From Siphonodentalium dalli (taxonomy: Eukaryota; Mollusca; Scaphopoda; Gadilida; Siphonodentaliidae): a stretch of 64,000 nucleotides of DNA. The notes under the pieces were generated by a model. It had not been told where the DNA came from, made no database searches, and saw only the letters and a program-made list of their open reading frames with translations. The stretch spans positions 10,806,036 to 10,870,035 of the forward strand of contig CP136069.1 in NCBI GenBank assembly GCA_032622095.1. The letters run 5' to 3'. Made by a program: the position numbers and the translations under genes. Of the stretch, positions 10,822-22,209 are shown piece after piece. Each line of letters begins with the position of its first letter. Position 1 is the first letter of the stretch.

Positions 10822-11090
10822 TTAACCCTTACAGTATGACTGAAATTTTGTGAAAACCCTGTGCCAATGCATTTGATTATATATCTGAGTCTCCCATGTG
10901 GTGCCTCGCATATATAAGAGAATGCATTGGCCTAGCAATATTTACCTTGATCTTGTAAGTCAGTGCATTTTATTTTTCATGTGTGACCCACAGGGATCCT
11001 CACGCTGATGGAAGCATGCACTACAGAGTGTCGTCTGCTTTAGTCTATGTGGGGCTCTCTGTGGGTTAGACACACTATTTCAAGGCTTGA
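10822..11090. mobile_element. TTAA-type MITE fragment with hairpin cassette
   Basis: Starts TTAACCCTTACAGTATGAC, then a degenerate cassette, then 'GTGTCGTCTGCTTTAGTC' and 'GGCTCTCTGTGGGTTAGAC'. The same tail is at 56495-56535. Composite or decayed. Confidence 0.55.
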
Positions 11091-12177
11091 ATGAGGCTTG
11101 TCTTTCTTTCTCATCTCCGTTATTTATTAAAAATCATTTACAGCAGAGAAATCTTATCTACAACAGTTATAATATCAGTAGAAATCGTAAAAATGGATCC
11201 TGGATTAGTGACCAATCACCTTTCTATATTTGACTTCGTTGTCTTTTTGCTGTATATTTGACATCTATTTATTCGCGGGAACTTATTTGGAACAGTCTTG
11301 ATGTTGATGTTGACTTTATCAAACGGGCTGTGAGGCTCCAGCTTCAGTTTTTGTTCTACCATCGTGTACCACAACAAACTAGTGAAATAACACACACCCT
11401 GCCCATTTACATACTGTTTTGACTGCTACTGTATGCATTGTCATTAGCATTATCTCACGGGCCTGAAAACATTATCGTATTTGATATATTGTCATGCTAA
11501 ATTATCCCTTATATAGAACAACACAAGTTTCGTAGTCATATGACTGTGTTCTGAGCCAATTTAGCTTCTTTCCTGATAATTATTACAATGATAATATTTC
11601 ATATAAATGTGGTTTATCATTTGTGAATTTTATTTGAAATCGCTTCCATCTTAGAGGGGATTATCAGGTCAGGAAAATTCTGTATTCAATTTTTAAAGTT
11701 ATATATTAATAAACCACCACACATTATCTCGATGGCTTACATAAAGCCTGCCTAATAAAGGTTAAGTTTATTACATCAAGGTAGATTTATTAGGTTAGTA
11801 CTACTTTTATGATGTGATTGTATATGCAAATTGCGCAGGTAACTCGGGACATCAATTGATGTAATGACGTAATTGTTAACACTGTTATTGATACAAAATT
11901 AGTAAAAGGATGTACATTTTAACTCTAAAGCATTTACAAATCATCAGAACAAGGACAGCTTAGAATAACTGTAAAAAGCCAATGAACTATTTCGCTCTAA
12001 GCTACATGTACACTTCAGTTTGCCTACATCATGGATAATTATTATTTTGCTTGACCTAATAAATGTAATAGCACCATCGAAGTAACGAATGAAAAACTTA
12101 GGAAAATGACAGTATTCTCCCACAAAAGGAAAGTTTTGTGCAATGGATAAATAAAATTTGTAGATAATGTAAACCAT
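11091..12177. repeat. Gene-free; dispersed repeat shared with 47.7-48.0 kb
   Basis: About 11725-12010 resembles about 47720-48010, with shared phrases 'ACATAAAGCCTGCCTAAT' and 'AGAACAAGGACAGCTTA' (slightly changed there). The rest shows no feature. No exon detected. Confidence 0.55.
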
Positions 12178-12582
12178 TTAACCCTTTACCCAACGGCCCT
12201 GTGCCAATTCATTCTCTTATATATGCGAGTCGACCATAGGTCGCCTCGCATATATAAGAGAATGCATTGGCTTAACACATATTAACAATGATAAAATTGT
12301 CAAAGAATGTAGAAAAATATTATAAAAATTGTTAAAGAATGTAAGAAAAAATGGTAAAATGCCAATGCATTCTCTTATATATGCGAGGCGACCTATGGTC
12401 AACTCGCATATATAAGAGAATGCATTGGCACAGGGCATAACTGTAACCATCACAATGTGGTCAATGAACCGGTTCCAATGATATCCATATTTGTATGGTG
12501 TTATTGAGACAGACCGAAGATATTTTAGGCTGTTGAAGCTTTATTTGGGCGTTTTTGGCCGTTTTGTTGGGTAAAGGGTTAA
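12178..12582. mobile_element. TTAA-flanked MITE (P1)
   Basis: Same architecture as 10249-10667. TTAA at 12178-12181 and 12579-12582; two facing hairpins inside. Confidence 0.88.
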
Positions 12583-12609
12583 GCGATGGCACTAGCTACA
12601 TATTCTGTA

Positions 12610-12665
12610 TATATAACTACTAGCGGATGTACCCGGCTTTGCACGGGTAAAGTGTGGCAAAATTT
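12610..12665. repeat. Fragment of a dispersed repeat
   Basis: 'ACTAGCGGATGTACCCGGCT' followed by 'TTGCACGGGTAAAG' resembles the start of a repeat common in invertebrate genomes. A possible end of the same kind, 'CAAACAGACAGACAGATCCT' before a TA run, is at 42410-42455. Truncated; family uncertain. Confidence 0.4.
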
Positions 12666-12740
12666 AAATAGAAACAGTTACAATATAAAATTAGGAACTA
12701 TTGTTTGCTAAGGCTCCACTTATCCATGCTTCGGGCCTGG

Positions 12741-13106
12741 GACGATAAGGTAAACAGGTCAGGCACGTCCTGAATTCCACTATTATAGTGGTATATGAAT
12801 AGAAGACGGCACATACCAGTGCAGACTCAATCACTCCTACATAACAACATTTGAATGCTAATTGAGTTACTTATCATATGCCGTCATGATTAATTATACT
12901 CCTGGACAAAATATATGTATGATACCAAATTAGTGCAACACTGAATTTGAATAATTTGTGTGAAATATTATTTTGAATTATCCCTCTTTTATCAAATTCA
13001 CAAAACGGTAATGGTCATATACCACTATAATAGTGGAATTCAGGATGTGTCTGACCTGGTCATATACCACTATAATAGTGGAATTCAGGATGTGCCTCAC
13101 CTGGTA
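12741..13106. mobile_element. TIR element with 'ACAGGTCAGGCAC' ends
   Basis: The left end AACAGGTCAGGCACGTCCTG with the inner palindrome 'CCACTATTATAGTGG' is mirrored at the right by two tandem copies of 'ACCACTATAATAGTGG'. Same family as 26751-27273. No transposase. Confidence 0.7.
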
Positions 13107-13470
13107 AAAGATATGTCATTATATAAAACAAAAGTAATTTCATAATGCATGCTGTGGAACGAACTTATTCTGAACCATCCTGGCTGTTAGATTCATTATT
13201 ATGCATCTATATGTGCCATCCTGTATCTTGGAAAAAACTATATGGAATCGGCACTGTCGAATATAACTTAAACAGTTGAATACAGGATGTGACGGACCTT
13301 ATTATCGGAACAAACTTCAAATTATACGACAAAATCTTCTTGAATTTAGTCTCTTCTTTAGAAATTTGTTCACGTAGAAATTATTTGTAAGAACAGTTGA
13401 TCAGCACATTTAAGGTTTGGTTAGGATTATTATAAAGAAATAGTTTTACGATGCAGAACAGGCATGAGAA
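13107..13470. other. No feature seen
   Basis: AT-rich; no repeat or exon recognised. Confidence 0.4.
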
Positions 13471-13475
13471 TATGC

Positions 13476-13570
13476 GTGTCATTTGCAGAATGATGTCCCC
13501 AGAGGGTGAACAATCCATGATGTCCCCAGAGGGTGAACAATCCATGATGTCCCCAGAGGGTGAACAATCT
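13476..13570. repeat. hAT-MITE-arm minisatellite, 3 copies of about 28 bp
   Basis: 'GATGTCCCCAGAGGGTGAAC' plus 'AATCCAT' repeated three times, directly after 'GTGTCATTTGCAGAAT'. A tandem expansion of the arm of the hAT-like MITE. Confidence 0.85.
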
Positions 13571-13678
13571 TGTGTTGTTTGTTCCTTCCTGGTGATTTAT
13601 TTTCCATATTGAACATTCCAATGTGTACGGGACCAGTGTTATTTATTAACCTCTTCACCGCTAAGACAGATATGACTA

Positions 13679-14125
13679 TTAACCCTTTCAGTGCCACGGG
13701 CCGATCTCATCGGCCCTAATTTACGTTCATTTCTTGTTTTTTTTTTTTTTAGATTTTTGTTTTTGTTTAATTTGTTTTGGGGTATGCTTAAGCATGCCAT
13801 AGCGAGTTTAAAAAACAAACTGGATAAAACCGTAGCGGCATGTTATAACTCAAAACTATCACCAAGTATTCATAGTAATAATTTTGATGCCCATGAAAAA
13901 CGTAAGATTGCCTGGCACCAAACCTACAAAATAAGTCTGTTAAAGAATATAAGACAAAATTACTAAAATTGTAAAAAATAATAACAAATGATGAAAAATT
14001 GTTAGGCCAATGCATTCTCTTATATATGCGAGGCGACCTATGGTCGACTCGCATATATAAGAGAATGCATTGGCACAGGGTATATGGGTTGATACAAAAA
14101 TTGGACCTGGCACTCAAAGGGTTAA
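13679..14125. mobile_element. TTAA-flanked MITE, 'AGTGCCA' family (P2), nested
   Basis: TTAACCCTTTCAGTGCCA to TGGCACTCAAAGGGTTAA. Contains 'GGGCCGATCTCATCGGCCC' near the left and one hairpin cassette at 14006-14075. Sits inside the P4 element. Confidence 0.87.
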
Positions 14126-14303
14126 GGACATAAAGGTGCATGTTGGGTGCTACTTCAACACAATAGTAGGCGGCCATAATTCATCACTGGGAACTCAGAT
14201 ATTAGTATCTCAAAGTTTATAACAATGTATGATGTTCAATGTGTTCGATTATAGCATTTGCACGAAGTCAGTATTATGGTTTTAGAGACATTTCCATTAT
14301 ATA

Positions 14304-14516
14304 CAGTAATGCTCTAAGTAATCGACTCCTTAATCACAGCAGAATTATGGGTAACTTTTCAGGATTTAGTCGGAAATATAGCTTGTTGCCATTCATTGGA
14401 AAGCTCTCGCCGAGAGCTTTCCGATGAATGGCAACAAGCCCTATTTCCGATTAAATCCTGAAAAGTTACCCATAATTCTGCTGTGGTTTAGGAGTCAATT
14501 ACTTAGAGCAATACTG
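14304..14516. mobile_element. Palindromic mariner-like MITE (copy 3), nested
   Basis: CAGTAATGCTCTAAG to AGAGCAATACTG with TA flanks; full-length palindrome. Inserted in the P4 element. Confidence 0.85.
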
Positions 14517-14587
14517 TATTTCCACTGCAAAAATATCAAGAATGTCAAGGCCGAGCGCATGAAATCATTCAGCGGTGAAGAGGTTAA

Positions 14588-14920
14588 ACCTGGAGTATTA
14601 TTAATTTCTATATAGACTGATATGGGATGGTTTTGATATATAAACGAGGTAATGACGGGATGGTTTTGATATATAGTTTGGCGATATATTCAATTTGTCT
14701 TTTGTGATGTTCGTGCAATATTTCCTCTTCTCACATTAGTATTAACTGATATTTTTTTATAAGTTTTGAAATTCTTCACAGCTATAACAAACTTTTAGCC
14801 CTTATTTTCATAAGAAACAATTGTTTTGAAACTTAAAAATGGACCCATGAACACCACCAAATTTGTCACTGTAATCATGAAATTAGCTTTAAAAAATGTG
14901 GTCTATTAAAGATTCATAAT
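14588..14920. other. No gene seen; short direct repeat
   Basis: 'GGGATGGTTTTGATATATA' occurs twice (14624, 14659). Otherwise no feature. Confidence 0.45.
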
Positions 14921-15460
14921 CCGAATTAGCACTCCTAAATTACTATTTCTTTGGCTTCGGGGGGTAAAAAATATTTGATTTGAGTTCATGAACCCACCCA
15001 TCAAAGCTCAGTTATCCGATATCAATTTTTGAAGAAAACATAAGAAAAACTAATTTTCGGAGTCGAAAAAGGGGCATAACTCTGCCAAAAATGGTCGGAC
15101 AGAACCCAAGTTCGAACTTGACCTGTGTTTTGGTGGGAGAAAGTAATATACCAAATTTGGATTCATTCCGATAAACTATACTAAAGTTATCATCCGGACA
15201 ACAAATTTCAAGGATTTTCTAAGTCAAAAAACGTCAAATAAGGGGCATAACTCTGGTGAAAATTGGCGGGCGGAACCCAAATTCAAACTTGAACTTACTT
15301 TTCGGCTAATAAACCCACAAACCAAATTTTATTAAATTTGGTTCGCTCTAACTAAAGTTATCATCCGGACAACAGGTTAACGGACGGACGCCCGCCTGCC
15401 CGGACGGACAGACCAATACTATAATACGGCCTTTTTTTTCAAAAGGGCGTATAAAAATGT
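14921..15460. repeat. Dispersed repeat with 'CGGACGGACG' tail
   Basis: Head phrases 'CTCCTAAATTACTATTTCTT' and 'GGCTTCGGGGGGTAAAAAAT', then two diverged 'GGGGCATAACTCT' units, then a GGACGGAC-rich tail and 'AAAAGGGCGTATAA'. Related heads are at 17520 and at 61590/62041. Non-autonomous, class uncertain. Confidence 0.65.
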
Positions 15461-16110
15461 GGAATCTGATGAAACGGGGACCAGCTGATCGGATTGTGTA
15501 CCTGTAATATACTTCCCTATAAGAATTATAATGTCCACCTGACGTTTGATCAGACCATGTCACTTGACACTAATATGGTGTCTGGGGTGTATTATTTATA
15601 CTCCACATCAGAAAGTTTAGACACTATCAAAGCCAATGTTCAGAAAACCTGTTTGTCACCTAAATTAATAATTACGTCTTTCTTTACTCATTTTTAAAAT
15701 CGAAAGATTGTATTACAAATATTAAGTTATTCTTGTTAACAATTTTGTTTGTATAGGTTACGAATATGTATAATGTATAGCTTTTTATAATAATGAATAT
15801 TTATGAGTGTGTTAATATGTTAACTTTTTTATTGAGTTGTTTCATCATCATGCATAGCTTCATACACATTTTCAGGGACGTGGCAACAGTAGGGTGAGAC
15901 CACCAAACCTCCTAACTTTGATAAAAAAAAATTAACTGTTTGAAATTTCATGCCTTACAGAACATTAGTTGGAAATTTCGCACGCAAAAAATAAGCTGCA
16001 ATTTTTCTCTCAGTTTAATTTTCCATCCAGTAATTAGTCAGCAGTTTGTGGTTTTTAAACCAACAGTCGCATATTTTCCAACTGAAACGGCTATCAGTCA
16101 AAATTTTCCT
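15461..16110. other. No gene seen
   Basis: AT-rich. Open frames at 15494 and 15940 have no recognisable protein and no convincing splice context. Confidence 0.45.
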
Positions 16111-16114
16111 ACCT

Positions 16115-16470
16115 TAGTCAAGGCTCAAAATAATTTTTTTATCTGACTGTCAAAGTGACAGGCACCAAATGGATGGTGTTGGTCATTTCAAAACGGTGCC
16201 TGTCAAATTTTCAGATATTCTGTATGAGACTGTATTTAAATTTCCAATCGACTTATTATTCATCAATGATGCACACATTTTAGTAAGTGTCCAATTGCCA
16301 CCCAGGAAAAATCCATGTTAATTTTGTTTTCAAAAGTTCAGAAACATCATGTCGATTAATAAATACACATGCAATTCACAAACAAGATAATTATATTCAC
16401 TCTGAATTGATCTGAAATTAAAAAAGAAATAATTTTTTACTTTCAGAAATAGCTTATGTCCAGTGCACAT
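16115..16470. repeat. Dispersed repeat, inverse of 1960-2360
   Basis: Contains 'CAAAGTGACAGGCACCAAAT' and 'TTCACTCTGAATTGATCTGA', the complement of the left copy. Not identified further. Confidence 0.65.
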
Positions 16471-16557
16471 CTGTTTCTGTTGGACAAAATACCAGTTGAA
16501 AAATTCGAGCTCAAATGGAATTTCACAAACTTGGGAGTTTGGTCTGGTTAACCCTTT

Positions 16558-16672
16558 CAGCTCTTGGAGCTCTTTCCATCAATGTATCACATTATTATAA
16601 TCAATAAATTTGAAAAATGATCAAGGAAATATGGGTTGATACAAAAATCGGACTTGGCACTGAAAGGGTTCA
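16558..16672. mobile_element. P2-type foldback MITE, one arm only
   Basis: TTAACCCTTTCAG...GGCACTGAAAGGGTT. It matches the right arm of the complete palindrome at 46377-46591. The left arm is nearly gone. Confidence 0.75.
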
Positions 16673-17112
16673 AGGTTGGGGACAGGGGAGCAGTTGTAAA
16701 TTTCAAGGTGGACACCCCCCAACGGAGATCACCTAGCCACATCCCTGCACAATTTAGTCGCAAATGCCTTTACTTTACTATATAGTAGATGGTAGTTGAC
16801 GTATGCATAATATAAACATCTTGGAGTGCTTAATTCATCTATTATATGTGTTAGTCTAGCTTGACTTTCAGTAGAGTGATATACACTAGTTTGCTCAGAA
16901 AGAATTCACAGTTTTATCTTGCTATGTCAAACATTTCGACTCAGCCAACCATTAGCTGTGAATACAACATACGGTTACATACGGTTATATACCTACTTGA
17001 ATTGCTTATTGTTCTCAACCCATCTCTTCATTAAACCACAATACAAATATTACTCAATTTTCATCAATTTTCTGCTAAGATGTGCCCATTCAGAAAATTT
17101 TATGTTCATTGT
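16673..17112. other. No feature seen
   Basis: No repeat or exon recognised. The frame at 16919-17116 has no family signature. Confidence 0.4.
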
Positions 17113-17500
17113 TTAACCCTTTACCCAACAAAACGGCCAAAACCGGCCAAATAAAGCTTCAACAGCCTAAAATATCTTCGGTCTGTCTCAATAGAACCAT
17201 ACAAATATGGATATCATTGGAACCGGCTCCTTGACCACATTGTGATAGTTACAGTTATGCCCTGTGCCAATGCATTCTCTTATATATGCGAGTCGACCAT
17301 AAGAGAATGCATTGGCCTAAAAAAATTCTTTTTTTAACACTTTTTACCATTTTTTCTTACCGGTACATTCTTTAACAATTTTATAATTTTTAATGTGTTA
17401 AGCCAATGCATTCTCTTATATATGCGAGGCGACCTATGGTCGACTCGCATATATAAGAGAATGCATTGGCACATGGCCCTTCTGTTGGGTAAAGGGTTAA
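17113..17500. mobile_element. TTAA-flanked MITE (P1), one shortened cassette
   Basis: TTAACCCTTTACCCAACA to TGTTGGGTAAAGGGTTAA. The left hairpin has lost its central and return part (17290), the right one is complete. Confidence 0.87.
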
Positions 17501-19440
17501 AGGTACTCACTCCGAATTAACGCTCGCAAATTACTATTTCCTTGGCTTCGGGGGTAAAAAATATTTGATTCTCAAGTCGAGAAACCCACCCATCAAAGCT
17601 CAGTGTGATCAGATATCGATGTTTGAAATCTATTTTTGTTAAATTTTGAGTGGCCCAGTAAACAGTCGACGAGAGGAAATTCTCTGACCAAATTGTGGAT
17701 GAAGATGGATAACTCTAAAATAAAGTGGCTTTTTTGTTTTGGGCAATTTTTATACTATAGTTGAGTGTGGTTAGCATTATTTTTGGGCAATTAATTGATT
17801 ATGATAACTGAAGCGGCATTTTGAAAATTGTTGTTGTTTTTGGAATCTGATGATATGGGGGACCATCGTATCGGATTGAGTACCTTTAACAATATAAATA
17901 TTGAATGCAGTGTCAACATAAATATAGCAATGGTCTTCATATTGACTTTTAGAAAACTTTTCTAGGTAGACCTTAATAATTGGGACAGCCGGGGATGAAA
18001 CAGGGGTGGCTCAAGATTTTCAGATCTCCCCGACAGGGGGCTAACCCTTCCCAACAGTGCGGCTGCAGCCCTCTGCCCACTGTGATGAAAATCTATAACC
18101 CTCACACCAGCGCGGCTGTAGCCCCCTGCCCACTGTGATGAAAATCTAGCATAGTTTGGTATTGTGGTATTCCATTCATTGGTATCTGTAAGTATTTTTT
18201 CAGTAGCATCTGATTATGTGAAATATTTGAAAACTAGATGTTTACCATGTGTTTGTTTACCCCAACTATAATACTAATGTTGAAGAACATTGTATGGGTA
18301 CACCACACTATAAAACTATAACTTTAAGTACTTTATAATACTTCATTCAGTTCAACTACTTTGCTTATTTATCATGTACATCACATTGTAATGTGTTGTC
18401 TCCAGTGTTGTGCTGTTATGAGAATAAATTTGTTTAGACTCAAATTTGTCTTTATTTTGTCCAAATTGCCAAATGATTTCAAACCAAAATATTTACATAG
18501 CCATTGTGTCTTACTCTAAATCCTGTTCAGTGGTTGGTCAACTGCCAATTGGGTCATGCGTTTTATATACAAACAAGGGGTATGCATCCAAGATGCTGTG
18601 TCGAGTTTATTGGCAGTCGAAAAAAACTTCTGTCAATAACTTGGCAATAAGGCCCACACAAGGCCCAAAAAGTCGGACAAACCTGGTTTTCGAACTCGTC
18701 CGAGATAGAATCAAATAAAAGACAATTTTGGTATTTGAATAAAGTAAATTGGTACTCACCCAGCAAAATTTCGAATAGCAGGTGCACAGGTGTTGAAATT
18801 GAATTAACTCTTGAAAAAAAAAATTCATTGAGTTATCACGCTAACGGTGAAAAAAATGGTTTGAATCAGTTAATATTGGATTGAGTTATTGCGCTAACGG
18901 ACAAACCTGGTTTTCGAACTCATCCGAGATATTGTTGCAAGAGACTTATATCCCAAATATGGTTTTAATCAGTTAATATTTAATTGAGTTATCGCGCTAG
19001 CGGTGAAAAAAATGCTAAAGATAGACATACTAAGGCCCATAACTCCGGGGAAAAAATTCGGACAAACCTGGTTTTCGAACTCGTCCGAGATATTGTTGCG
19101 AGAGACTCATATATCAAATATGGTTGTAATCAGTTAATATTTGATTGAGTTATCGCGCTAACAAGTGATAAAATTGCAAAAAAGTCATCAAAGATGGATA
19201 ACTTGTCAAAAAGTTCGGACATGACCCATTTTCTACAGGCAGTAAATAGTCATTGGGAGCAACTCACATACCAATTTTTTTTTTTTTAGTCCGTTCACAA
19301 ATGTCAAAGTTATAAGGCATTCTTTAGGTCCACCCGCCAACCGTCCCTCGTCAAACCATAAGTCCCGCTTTTGAAAAACTTGACTAATAAACCATTGTAT
19401 GAACTGACATCTTGTTGACCTGATGATTAAAAGCAGTAGC
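17501..19440. repeat. Gene-free; dispersed 'CTAACGGTGAAAAA' family
   Basis: 17520-17900 is the 'TTCGGGGGTAAAAAATATTT' head. 18000-18150 holds two copies of an about 62-bp unit with 'CTGCCCACTGTGATGAAAAT'. 18640-19390 holds three to four diverged units with 'GACAAACCTGGTTTTCGAAC' and 'GAGTTATCGCGCTAACGG', ending 'GAAAAACTTGACTAATAA'. The same family seeds the array at 62.35-63.47 kb. No exon recognised. Confidence 0.65.
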
Positions 19441-19460
19441 TAGAAAAGGGTTTTTTGGAA

Positions 19461-19895
19461 CCCCCAGATTACATAATATAAAATATATGCCATATTATAT
19501 ATCATCAAACCCCCAGATTACATTATATAAAATATATGCCATATTATATACCATCGAACCCCCATAACACATTATATAAAATATATGCCATATTATATAC
19601 CATCGAACCCCCATAACACATTATATAAAATATATGCCATATTATATACCATCGAACCCCCATAACACATTATATAAAATATATGCCATATTATATACCA
19701 TCGAACCCCCATAACACATTATATAAAATATATGCCATATTATATACAATCGAACCCCCATAACACATATAAAATATATGCCATATTATATACCATCGAA
19801 CCCCCATAACACATTATATAAAATATATGCCATATTATATACCATCGAACCCCCAGATTACATTATATAAAATATATGCCATATTATAAAGTTAT
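19461..19895. repeat. 49-bp satellite, block 1 (about 9 units)
   Basis: Units read 'CATTATATAAAATATATGCC', 'ATATTATATACCATCGAACC', 'CCCA...'. Period 49 bp read from 'CATAACAC' at 19563 and 19612. Two unit types, 'CCCCATAACACATT' and 'CCCCAGATTACATT'. Confidence 0.95.
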
Positions 19896-20763
19896 TATAC
19901 AATGTTGTGTACAGTATGTGTTTTTCTTGTACGAGTCCAGGTTGTGGTGAAAAGTCATATTGGACGAGACACGCCTTTCGCTATTACACAACGTCGGCTT
20001 TGAAAGTTTAAACACAGAAATACATTTTTATTGTATTTATATATAAGAACATTACGACGGGTTATATTAAATGTATTACTAATAGTGCGGGTTATTTAGC
20101 TTCACTGTGTATAGAAATGACATATCATGAAGTTGAAACGAAAATTACCAAACAAAACCACTGGGCCCCATTAAGGGCATTGTACGTCAATACTCAAAGG
20201 TAAAGAGAAACAATATGTCATGTCACGGTTGTTTATTCCACAACGCATGAACAACAGTATTTAATTGAACCAATTACATTTTTTTACTGTTACTCAATAT
20301 GACTTTTCACCACAACCTGGACGAGTACAAGAAAAACTCATACTGAACACAACATTGTATAATGACATTTTTATTATCCATCTGTATGTTTATCCAAATT
20401 TTGGAAATACAACTTTTGTGGTTATTTTTGGTATTTGTCGGCACTTAATTCTCTATAAAAGCCTGTACCGTATATTGATCATCAGAAAGCATGATTTTGA
20501 AAAGTAAACACGGAAGTGAGAAAAAACTCAATGCGGAAGTGAAACGTCTGCTAAAATCCATCAATGTTGCGCGCGCATCACAATTTCACCGATTGATTTC
20601 GCAATAGAGTTAATTCGTGACGTCACGGAGTCCAATATGAAAAGTCATATTGTACAGTCGGGAGTCCAATATGACTTTCGGGAGTCCAATATGAGTTTTT
20701 CCAGGACTATCACGTGGCGGCTTTTGCCCAATCGGAAATGGTGTTAGTTAAGGGATGGATAAT
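19896..20763. mobile_element. Insertion in satellite, fold-back element (long copy)
   Basis: Arms 'ACAATGTTGTGTACAGTATG', 'CTTGTACGAGTCCAGG' and their complements at about 20290-20365 are separated by about 300 bp of loop. It ends 'AAATGGTGTTAGTTAAGGGA'. A shorter copy is at 23746-24295. It splits the 49-bp satellite. Confidence 0.75.
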
Positions 20764-20942
20764 AATATATACCATCGAACCCCAATAACACATTATATAA
20801 AATATATGCCATATTATATACCATCAAAACCCCCATAACATATTATATAAAATATATGCCATATTATATACCATCGAACCCCCATAACACATTATATAAA
20901 ATATATGTCATATTATATACCATGAACCCCCAGATAACATTA
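20764..20942. repeat. 49-bp satellite, block 2
   Basis: About 3.5 units of the 49-bp satellite between the fold-back insertion and a Helitron-like insertion. Confidence 0.93.
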
Positions 20943-21492
20943 TCTCATATATATTTTGAAGACCTCTGTCTGTCTGTCTGTCTGTATGTTTGTCATTTAT
21001 ACAAATCTACGATTCTCGACCGATCGGGACGAAACTTGGTACGTGTGTGTAGTTTGACCAGGCGGTGGACGTTGTCGTATTGGCGAGCCCGTGCGGCGCC
21101 CGCTTCGCGCATGCGCAGACGAGATCTCGGAAACGGGTGGAGCTATCCACTTGAAATTTGCTACATTATGTATCTTGCCCCGGATACGAATTTTATCGGG
21201 TCGCCGAGCACGTGCGACGCCAGCTTCGCGCATGCGCAGACGAGATCTCGGAAACGGGTGGAGCTATCGACTTGAAATTTGGTATGTGAATGTATCTTGC
21301 CCCGGATACGAATTTTATCGGGTCGCCGAGCCCGTGCGACGCCAGCTTCGCGCATGCGCAGACGAGATCTCGGAAACGGGTGGAGCTATCGACTTGAAAT
21401 GCATGCGAAGACCAGATCTCGGAAACGGGTGGAGCTATCGACTTGAAATTTGGTTTTTGAATAGCCCGGACAACGTCGGGCTCATCGGCTAG
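20943..21492. mobile_element. Helitron-like element, family A
   Basis: Starts TCTCATATATATTTTGAAGA after an A, ends 'CATCGGCTAG'. A hairpin 'GCCCGGACAACGTCGGGC' lies just before the end. TC start, 3' hairpin then CTAG, and insertion between A and T fit a non-autonomous Helitron. The inside has a (CTGT)n tract and about 3 tandem about 120-bp units with 'GATCTCGGAAACGGGTGGAG'. Open frames on both strands follow these repeats. Confidence 0.75.
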
Positions 21493-22209
21493 TCTATTAT
21501 ATATTTTGGAAGATCTGTCTGTGTGTGTATGTGTGTGTCTGTCTGTTTCCAATCGACTCGAAAACGGTCGAGCCGATTTCGATGAAACTTGGTACGTGGG
21601 GGTATTTTCGGCTGGGGAGTGACATAGGCCTATTAATTTGCCCGTGCGACGTGACCTTGACCTTGAAATTGGGTCATTTCAAGGTCAAACGCACGAATAT
21701 CACGGGATTTCGATGAAACTTGGTATGTGGGGGTATTTTCGGCCGGGCAGTGCCATAGGCCTATTAATTTGCCCGTGCGACGTGACCTTGAAATCGGGTC
21801 ATTTCAAGGTCAAACGCACGAATATCACGGGATTTTGATGAAACTTGGTATGTGGGGGTACTTTCGTATGGGGAGTCTCATAAGCATATTCATTTGCCCG
21901 TGCGATGTGACCTTGACCTTGAAATCGCGAATTTTGATGGGATTTCCACGAAAGTTGATATATAGGGTTACTTTTGTCCACTGAGTGTTTTGGACGGGTC
22001 GAGTCGGGACCCCGACCTGACCTCGACCTTCAAAATGATCTATTGAAGGTCAAATCGGGTAAAACCGGATGGATTTCGACGGGCACGTTTGTCGGGTACT
22101 TTTGTCCGGGCAGTGTTTTGGACTGGTCAAATCATGACCCCACTTGACCTTGACCTTCAAAACGGACAGTTCAAGTTCAAAGCCCGGACGAAGTCGGGTC
22201 ACCTTCTAG
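21493..22209. mobile_element. Helitron-like element, family B, joined to A
   Basis: Starts TCTATTATATATTTTGGAAG directly after the CTAG of element A and ends with hairpin 'GCCCGGACGAAGTCGGGT' then 'CACCTTCTAG'. The inside is tandem 'GTGACCTTGACCTTGAAAT' units. Removing 20943-22209 restores 'ACATTA|TATAAAATATATG' of the satellite, so A and B entered, or now behave, as one unit with no target duplication. Confidence 0.78.

Larger units (their letters stand above)
13646..14587. mobile_element. TTAA-flanked P4 MITE with two nested MITEs
   Basis: Outer ends TTAACCTCTTCACCGCTAAG and GCGGTGAAGAGGTTAA. The body 14126-14300 is homologous to 6870-7090. Nested inside are a P2 element (13679-14125) and a palindromic mariner-like MITE (14304-14516). 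Confidence 0.8.

Noticed and set aside
18000-18150. tRNA-like or other RNA gene in the GC-rich 62-bp duplication
   Set aside because: No cloverleaf or A/B box arrangement could be drawn; looks like a simple direct duplication.
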